A stretch of 64,000 nt of DNA from Cheiracanthium punctorium (taxonomy: Eukaryota; Arthropoda; Arachnida; Araneae; Cheiracanthiidae). The notes beneath the pieces were generated by a model, which saw only the letters and a program-made list of their open reading frames with translations, was not told the origin of the DNA and made no database searches. Position 1 is the stretch's first letter. Each line of letters opens with the position of its first letter. The position numbers and the translations under genes were made by a program. Below are positions 47,901-56,900 of this stretch, one piece after another. Location of the stretch: NCBI GenBank assembly GCA_038373885.1, contig JAWZYV010001839.1, positions 310,001 to 374,000 on the forward strand, written 5' to 3'.

Positions 47901-50900
47901 TGTGTTTAATTTCGGCTCTCGAATAAATTAAAGGTGGCAGGATGTAGCGATTGCCAATTGAATTAAAGCCAAATCATTTAACTGATTTTTAATTTTATTC
48001 ACCAGATGACGCTGCGTGTCTGTAAAGGGTTTCAATTAGCTTACTGCAGCTTACGCGGGGCCTTTTTAGAGAACGGGGGCCTCCCTGTGAGCGATGCAAT
48101 AAACAAATAAGGTAGAGGTTGTTTGGATACTGAGGAATGAAGATCTGTTGAAAAAGAAAGGATAATTTTATGGGCACTGCCCCAGTTAAAAAGAATTGCT
48201 GCGTATTTAAGTAAAATTGAAAGATGGTTTGTAATGCCAATTATTTCTTAAAGAGCATTTATATTGGCTGCGTTTATATCTTGTAAAAGGATAGAAATTT
48301 TAAAGTGGAATTCACTGCTCGCTCAACAGGTTTGAATTAATTCTGCGTATATAGGATTAAATTACGCTGCGTCACAGTGCGTTTTGAGTAAGTTAAAATT
48401 GATTAGATTGCTAGACATGATTATTTCCCTGTATATAATGTATATAGATTATATTTAGCTGTGTCTCTTCTAAATTAAATATAAGCATTGTATTTTAAGT
48501 GTTCATTAAAAGTAATGTGAATTAGTTTTGAGTTTTTGGTTTAAATTTGATGTTTTGTTTTCTCTTGATTATTAATGTTTTGCGTTAGCTGCCCTGCGAG
48601 CGCGTCATCGCAGATTATTAGCAAATTTCCTGTGTCAGAACTTTTTTGAAGTTTTCTTTTTGCGAATTCTGAGAACAATTTAAATGCGATGTATTTTTTC
48701 AGTTTGTACTGCGTTTGAGTTCTGACAAAAGGTGTCGTCTTATCTGCGACCGGGCGATTAGCAACCGGGGTGAAAATCGTCGCACTTGCGACCGCTTCTG
48801 TTAAAAAGCAGGTGCATTGCGTAATTGATGAGATGGGACCGTTGCATTTGCGACTGCTTTAACTGAGAGGGGTTGATGGGTGGGTGCGGAGTGAGGAAGG
48901 GGGGGGAGGGTTAAGTCGGAATAAACAAAACTTTTAGATTTTAATTTAAATACGGCAGGGCCTCACCATGGCACAGTGGTTATGCCACTGAAAATGGTAG
49001 ATGGGCGAAGTGTGAAGGTCCCGGGCTCGGGTCCCATCGCGCGGCTGTTGATCTAACGGTCTGGAGTTTTGGTAGGTTTTCTCCAGATGTAACGTGATTA
49101 CTCGTTAGAACCCCTTAGAAGGTCCTCCTACCAAGGCACCCCCCTCTCTTGGCAGATCGCCCTAGTGTAGCGTTGCCATAATCGTACACAACAACAACAT
49201 AAATAAGGCAGATTCTTATGATAACATCATAGCTACCAAGATGTACGATTTTTCCGTGCAGAAATTTAAATTGTTTGCACGATTTTACTAATGATTAAGG
49301 AAATCGTAAGAATTTTTATTGAAAACCTCTAAAATATAGATTTCTGCAAATATCGATTGTATTTAACGTTTTATTTATTTTCAAGGTGACTGGATTTTTG
49401 CATTTTTTTCTACTTCACCTTCAGTTAATTCTGCTGTTTGTTTATCAACTTTTTAGTCGGAAAAATTTCCATAAATATATTATGCTTCAGCATTCTAATT
49501 TCAACCGTTTTCCCCATCCCCTTTAAGAATAAATATTTTTCCTTCATCATTCTTTTATTAAAGCCTCCCATACCATAAGAGTTCTGATTGAATGACTCCT
49601 TTTTAAGAATAAATTATTTTTTTAAGACTTATATTCAAAGATTTTTTTTCTAATGTTTTTTACAACAGGCCGGAATTGTTGATCTCTTCATTATGGGGGC
49701 ACGTAGTAGGTGAACCAACGTCGCCCCTTATGAAGGGACGGACATGACAACCACGCCCAGTCGGGGATCGAACCTCGGCCGCCGTGAGTTGAACCCGAAA
49801 CCGGAGTACGATGCTTTACCCACCATACAACTCGGTCGGCTTATATTCAAAGAAAACCATTTAAAAATCAGTTCGTTACTGGAAGCAAGTTTGGATATTG
49901 TAAATTCAAAATAATTAAAATAAATGTTTAAACAAAAAATGTTCTAATTGGCTAAAAATGTTTGTGTAAGCAAACACGGTATAAACTACCGTGTTTACTC
50001 GCGTAATAGTCGCACATCTTTTGCCGATTTTGTTTCACGGTAAAAGTCTAGGTGTGGGGGATATCTATTACACAATATTGTACATTCTAAAGCTAAAAGA
50101 TTTCTTAAATTCTGGGAAAAAAAAACTGGAAGATTCTGGAAAAAAAAAGGTCAGTAGAGGAAGTGAGGGAGATATAGCCAATTAGAAGAAGGCGGCCTGG
50201 GACAAGAGGAGAGGCAAGGGATTGTACCGGGAATTCTTTTGTGTACAACGCTTTCTTTAATTGTACTGACCCCACCCCAGTGACAGTTTCTGACTCGTCC
50301 CAAGTCATCCTGCACATTCGAACAAGAGCAGTCACAAGTGCTACGCTCAAATTAAAGTGGTCGGAAGTGGGACGTTTCTCACCCCGGTCGCAAATAAGAC
50401 GTAACCCTTTAAAAATAGTTGCGGGTGACATAGCTCCACGCGAATACTTACATTTTAGCACGTCATTTCCCGTAAAAAAAATTGTCACGGTTTTTTTTAA
50501 CAGCACTGACGTCTGCTGAAAAGTATAGAAGAATGCGAGAACAGCTTTATAGATTGCCCAATGCTGAAAAAAGGGCAGCCGTTGCCATCGTTCGACTTAA
50601 CTACCATCAAGATGGCAGACGATCGAAACGTTCATCGCGTGCCACAGATCTAGAGACCCTTTTTTGACGCAGATGGCTGTGCGGCACAGCCAGCTGCCTT
50701 TTTCAGAATTGGGAAAGGGTTAAATATATTTTTAATTAATTATTTATTTATAGATACGCATTTAAAAATAAATATACAGCCTTTTTCTAAACTTCTCAAA
50801 TATTAATTTATTTCATTTCACTTAGCTCTTGCAAGAGATTTAAAATCTAGCACAAGTCGAACGATGGCAACGGCTGCCCTTTTTTCATCATTGGGAAAGG

Positions 50901-53900
50901 GTTGCGCCTCAAAGGGTTAAAAGCCCCTCGCCCACTTCTCATTTTTGAACATTGGTGAAAGTGTCATTTTCATCCCCGATCTACCGACGAATCCAGAAAG
51001 ATGGCAAATATTCTCAAGCATGTACCTTTGCAGTGGGTACACCCTGGTCTTCATCTTTGATCGGCATGTATCCTGAAAACCAAAATCAGTATATATAATA
51101 GGATCCTCGTAAGACATCTGCATTACATCATAAATCAGAGTTGCTGAAGTTGAGATTCAGCACATTCTAAAAAACCTAAGCGATGGGAGTCGTAACTAAT
51201 TGTAACCTACTCGGAAAAGAAAAATAACCTTCAATTGAGCTTTTATTGCTTTTTAGTTTCGTTATTTAATCTAGTGACTATTTCATTTGTGATGTAATAT
51301 TAGTTGATACTATAGGGAAGACAGAGGGAAATCGAGCCACGTTTAGGAAAAATATTTTGTTTCTCTGTATTCTAAAAAGAAGTAACGGCTGCTGTAGCCG
51401 CTGTCAAGAGCTTGTTGGGCTATCTTCTCCTAAACTGTGGGGATTTGAATTTCGAGAAACATGTCCACGGATTCGGAAAATTCCGAGGAACCTGATAATC
51501 TGACTTAAATTTCGAAAATCGATTTATTTTAGCAAATATATATAAAAAAAACTGAAAAAACTGAAACGAAATGGTCGCCAGATTTGGCATAAAATCATTC
51601 ATTCCTTTGCAACAAAGCAATTTAAAGTATGTAGAATCGCGTGAAACTGGCAAATATGGAGTAGAATCACACCCATTTTACGCCAAATTAAAAAGTATAT
51701 GAAATAAATAACTCAAAGTGTGTTACCCAAAGTTGGCAATTTTCAAATGGTAAGTTCACTTAGACAACAGGAGTTTAGAATGAACGATTATTCGTTTTTC
51801 CAAAACAGAATAACTATTTGTAACTGATTTTAAAAGCGCCATCTTGGCATTAGGTACCATCTGGCTAAATGGTATCTTTCCATGCAGAGTGAATCAAAAC
51901 CGAGAGTTCAAAAATGTTAGAACCCAATATCTTGAAAATGAAACGTAATTAAAATGCAGATTACTTTAAAGCCGGTTCGGTCCAGCTGGAGTATTTGCTA
52001 CCAGCAGAAATATTTGGTGGCGTTAACTATGCCATTACAGCAGTTCTAGTACACTTTGGATATTTGCCAGTGCGGCGAAATGATATAATTCGTGGTGCTG
52101 AATACGCCAATCTGCAAAGGATTGTGTATATGAAAATATGATGAGAGTTTTCCGGGAACCTGAAATGAGCAGTAATTATAGGTTGTGAGCATGTGTAAAT
52201 CGCCAAATAATGAAAAATCACTATTGGTGGCAAGCTATCCTAGCTGTTCCGTACACGCTTAAATCTATTGATTAAAACTAACACTCCTTTATTGATTAAA
52301 TTTCTTATCCGCTGATTTATATCCTTTTACGCTAAAAATTTTCGAAAAATACTCATTAAAGACAATAATTTGTAAACTCTTCAATTCGCCTCAATGCTCA
52401 CGATTCGTTAAATTCTACTAAACTCCATTTTTTACTTAAATCTTGTCTATTTGAGTATTCTGACTTCCCCACGAAAAGAAAAGCCTGGTAGGTATCGTAT
52501 TACTATCCCGTGACCAACATTCTTCAACGGATTCTTTGCCATAGTCACCTCGCGGGCATCGAAGGACAAGCATGTTGTTATCAAAATATGAAGTAAAAGA
52601 ATTTCTGAAGAGGATACTGGATGTACATATGCCAAGTCCTTTTGTTGTGGATGCTTATTTGTGTGTGTATTCGCTCGTGATAATTTTGTTTTATATCCGA
52701 ATACCAAATGCATCTTTTTCATATTCAGAGTTGTGAAATAAATTCAGGCTAGGTAAGGAGGAGATACTTTAGGTGAAGATTTCACTTTAATGACATAGTT
52801 TCTTACAATTGGATTATAAAAAGCTGTTGTAGAACAAATCTTTTTATAATCCAATAATCCTAAGTTATGATATCTCCACTCAAAGTGAGTAAATAGTATT
52901 TTACTTTTTTCATGTAAAGAAGATTGGTTGCTGCTTTAATTAAATCTCACAGCTGGTTTAACCATGATTGCATTTCTGTATTCTGATTGTACTGTGAATT
53001 CGTTTTATAACTATAGACTAGCGAAATTATATTCTATTTATTAAAAAAAATACTTTTTTTATAGTGTATTAAGATATATGTAATGTATTTGCCTTGATTT
53101 AAAATTTACCAGGTTTTAACGAAAGTTTTCCGCCAGATTTGCATGGGTCAGCTCTTGCGGTACCGAGCGATTGACCTTATATATCAAGTATATGCGATGC
53201 TTAGCGCGATTAATGGACATGGCACTAAAGTCTAACTCTTTTAGCTAGCTCTCGAGTGGATGAATATTTTATCTCCTTCCACAAATTCTCGTAGGTGGGC
53301 CTTATTAGCATCAGTAGGCTGGCCAGAGCGCTCTGCTTCTTAAATGTCCTATTCCTCGTTTTTGAACTTTTGGTACCAAATCTTCACAGTGTCGTATAAT
53401 ACAACAGTAGTACCTTAATGTGTACACATGATTCGGTGTCATTCTGTAGTTGACTTTTTGCAACAGAACTGAGAGTAAATGATGGTTCAATCTAGCAGTG
53501 TGATAGTTCCATTTCAGACACCTTATACTTAATCATAACGATATTGTTTTACAGATTTCACAACACAGTGCTCTAAAACAAGTCTTGTTTTTTTCAAATA
53601 ACAAAAATCGTTTAACAAAATATTGGCAAAGACACCAACGTGAACTGTTTGTGCAGACAATACTTGCAGTGGCGGAAAACTTTCGTTACAACCTAACACT
53701 TTCTCGGACTTATAATAATAGATTACAGCTCTGATAATAAAAAATGAAGAAAACGAATAATTCAATGTATTAACCAAAAACAGCAATTTTTTTAAAACAT
53801 CCTTTTTCTAGCTTAAAATAATAATCTTAATTTAGTACAGATATGTTAATTAAAAAAGGACTGATTTCGTAAAAACGCTCATTCTATAGCTTAAATAATA

Positions 53901-56900
53901 ATCACAATTGAGTACATTAATCAAAAACTGACAGACACTCCTCTTTTTTGATTATTATTTAGTCTAAATGGAGCTGTTGTATAATGCTCAAAAATTGAGA
54001 ATTTTTCGCTCCATTGATTTTTGTCGATTAATGGAGCAAATTTTACTCGATCGGGAGAACGGCTGTTTGAAGTCAAAAATTGAGTATAAATATACTCCGT
54101 TTGATTATTATTTTACTCAAGATAGATAGATTTAAGCGTGTAGTTTTTATCAAAGAAAACCTATGAAGTGCTGTTTTCTTAGAGCTAATTATTAACTATA
54201 ATATACGTAAGTCGCCAAATTATGATAATTCGTCATAATTGGCCAATACGCAAGGTATTCCATAGGTTTCACATAATTAAAATAGTGCGAAGTTTAAATT
54301 TTTATGTTCCAAGCAACATGCAAGATCCAATCAATGTGTAGCTCGGTAACAATCTATCTGATCCAACCTCTGTGTTTTGTTTGTCCAAATTATACTTTTT
54401 TTACGAATAAGTCTTATTAAGGCAGAATGCGTCATACGAAAAGTGAGCGTAGCGAATCTTGGCGCCTTGGCCCCTAGCATGGGTGCCCATAGAAATTTTT
54501 TTAAGGGGGGGGAAACTTGAATTTTTTTTCTAGAGGGGAGCAAATTTCGCACTTACAACAATTTGAGTTTCAATTTCGCTTTGTAATGCACATTTGTTTA
54601 CATTATAACACAATATACTAAATCTCCAGGGGGGGAAGGGGGGCAAGTGCCCTGCCTAGCCCCACCCTTATGGGCGCACATGGACCCTAGTACAGTAAAA
54701 TGTCTCAATATTTTTAATAAGGTAATTGTCATGTAGTTTCTTACACATGGAATAAATACGTTAACTAAGAAGTATTTTAGTGTTAAGCTAAAAGGAATTT
54801 TGAGAAACTGTTGCCTGATTACCGAGGTGATTCCGTCACATTTTCCTTTTTGTGTATAGATTTGATCTTATAAATTCACTTTTCCAAAAAAATTCCACGT
54901 GAAGAGGCTTCTGAGAAGGCATATAAAAATACTTTTAGTAAGAACTTTTATTTTGCACAAATTTTGTTAATATTATAAAATGATATTAAATACTCGTTGG
55001 GTTGTAGGAAACTAAATTAGTAACATAATTATATGATTATTATTTATTTTTCTTTCTACCTTTCTATAAATGATATTTATTTTTCTTTCTTAAAAAATTA
55101 TTCCAGATGGTTGGTGGCATAACCCACTGTGACAGTATGAAGAACGATCGTGACTCACGACTAGTGAAGATACTTACAAATAAAAACTATAACATTGAAA
55201 TAATATTGAATATTATTGGGATTTGTACACACAATTATTTAGAGGCTGTAAATTAGCAAAGTAATACACTTATCTCGATTTATATGTAAGTCTAAAATTA
55301 GAACGAAACAATGAAACAATTTCTAAGATATTTTCTGCTATTCGACTGTTTTCATCAGAAATTCGAACACTTGTTAAGTTGATTCTTAATTTTGCACACG
55401 ATCGTGCATCAAATGGTACCATTCCCCATATACAGGGCTTAATTTGCTTAAAAGCTCATCGAAGCTCAGCACCTGTACTTCTTTTTTCAGAGTTAAGTTT
55501 TACGTATTGGGCAAAACTCACTGGAGCTCATGAATAATTGCGCTGCGGAGCCCACCAGTACACATGGGTCACGGCAGACTATTTCCCAGGGGGGGGGGCA
55601 AAGAATACTTTAACGTATGGTTACCATGTTGGAAAGAGTAAAAAAGCAAGGGAAAACACTGCATACAGAAGTCCAGGGTGGGGCATTGCCCTATGCTGCC
55701 GGCGCCCATGGCAGTACATCAACTTGAAAATTTTCTCTTTCACGCACAAACTGCGCACGTAGCGGACAGACCGTTAAGGACTCGTTTTGCCTCAAACCAA
55801 TCTGCGAGTATTGAGATCAAGAATTTTGGGTCTTCCACTGTGTATTATTTAGATTTCTTCATACTAATTTAAAATTATTTCATTTCATTTCACTATTCTG
55901 TGGAATAATGAAAAAATGTCCTAAACTATTACCTGGGGAAATCTTTGCATTATCATTATTTTAACAGAATGCACACACTCTTATAAAAGTATTCTAGCAT
56001 CAACGAAATTTCCTATTTTAGCTTTCCGAATAATAAATGAATTTCGGAGAACTGAACAGATAATGAAAACTGTAGTTATACGTATCCTAATTCATGTACT
56101 ATGATCAATAATTTTTAATATACGAAATAAACATAAGAAGTTTACTCGAATGATTTTGACTCGAACATTTTTGAGAGGGTGTAATACCGACTCCCGTAAT
56201 GCAGAGGTCGTGGGGGTCAGGGCCGTACCCAGAAAAAATTTCGAGGTGGGTCGAAAATTTCGAAGGGGGACCAAACGGTGAAAAAGGCTAAATTTTTCAC
56301 AAAAAAGGCTTCATCATTATTGTTTTCTTAACAAAATTCTAAATTTCGGGGGGGGGGGCGGACCATCTGGTCCACCCCCTTGGGTACGGCCTTGGGGGGG
56401 ATTTACAGTTCGCCACTGAGTAATATGAGCTCTACTGAAAATTAGAGCTCAGGCACTTTTTTTGGCTAGAAATTCAGTCTTGCCCATATATCATTATTAT
56501 TAATAATAACGATAGAATGTAAAAATATAGCCTAACTATGTTGTCGCAGCTCATTAAATTAGAGATTTTAAAAAATCTGAAAACAATGTTCTAAAAACAA
56601 TGTCGATTTAAACGTCCAGAAAGATCTAGCCTGTAAAAGCCATTGTATTGTTCCATAATAGCCCTGTAGCTCTTGATATATGTATGTGTTATAGTTAAAC
56701 AAAGCTTTGGCTTTACGCTTAAGTACCATATTTTTCTGAAAGGAATTTTAAGCCTGTGACTCTAAGTGGGTTAAGCATTATTTCACCAATCCTTCAGTTT
56801 TACGTAGAAAATGTGTTTAGAAGAGTCTTATGCTTAGAGGTAGTCTAATTAATTTCTTTTTATGTAGAGCTGTCTTCAAGCGAATGGAAAGAAAATTATA

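Larger units (their letters stand above)
40668..48727 (+). mobile_element. BEL/Pao LTR retrotransposon inserted in intron 4
   Basis: Two direct LTRs of 770 and 785 bp, TGT... to ...CA, are flanked by the 5-bp target duplication AAAGG (40663-40667 and 48728-48732). The primer-binding site follows the 5' LTR and a purine-rich AAAGGTGGCAGGA precedes the 3' LTR. Inside are gag and pol, both damaged. The total of 8060 bp includes a 1.8-kb nested repeat insertion. It has the same orientation as the host gene. Confidence 0.95.

Noticed and set aside
48959..49050. tRNA gene-like A and B boxes
   Set aside because: Acceptor and anticodon stems do not form, and the unit has a SINE body, (CAA)n tail and target duplication.
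49760..49839. tRNA gene-like B box GGTTCGATCCCC on the - strand
   Set aside because: Part of a retroposed SINE with 14-bp target duplications; no cloverleaf.
50105..50519. ORFs of 133 (-) and 92 (+) codons, with a TIR-like ACCGTGTTTACTCGCG at 49990
   Set aside because: No protein motif; both strands open in the same place. A TIR partner near 50497 is too weak to call an element.
55433..56485. Possible hAT element from CAGGGCTTAATTT to a reverse GGGCAAGACTGAATTT
   Set aside because: The ends match only over a few bases and the interval is interrupted by the MITE at 56218; not strong enough to annotate.
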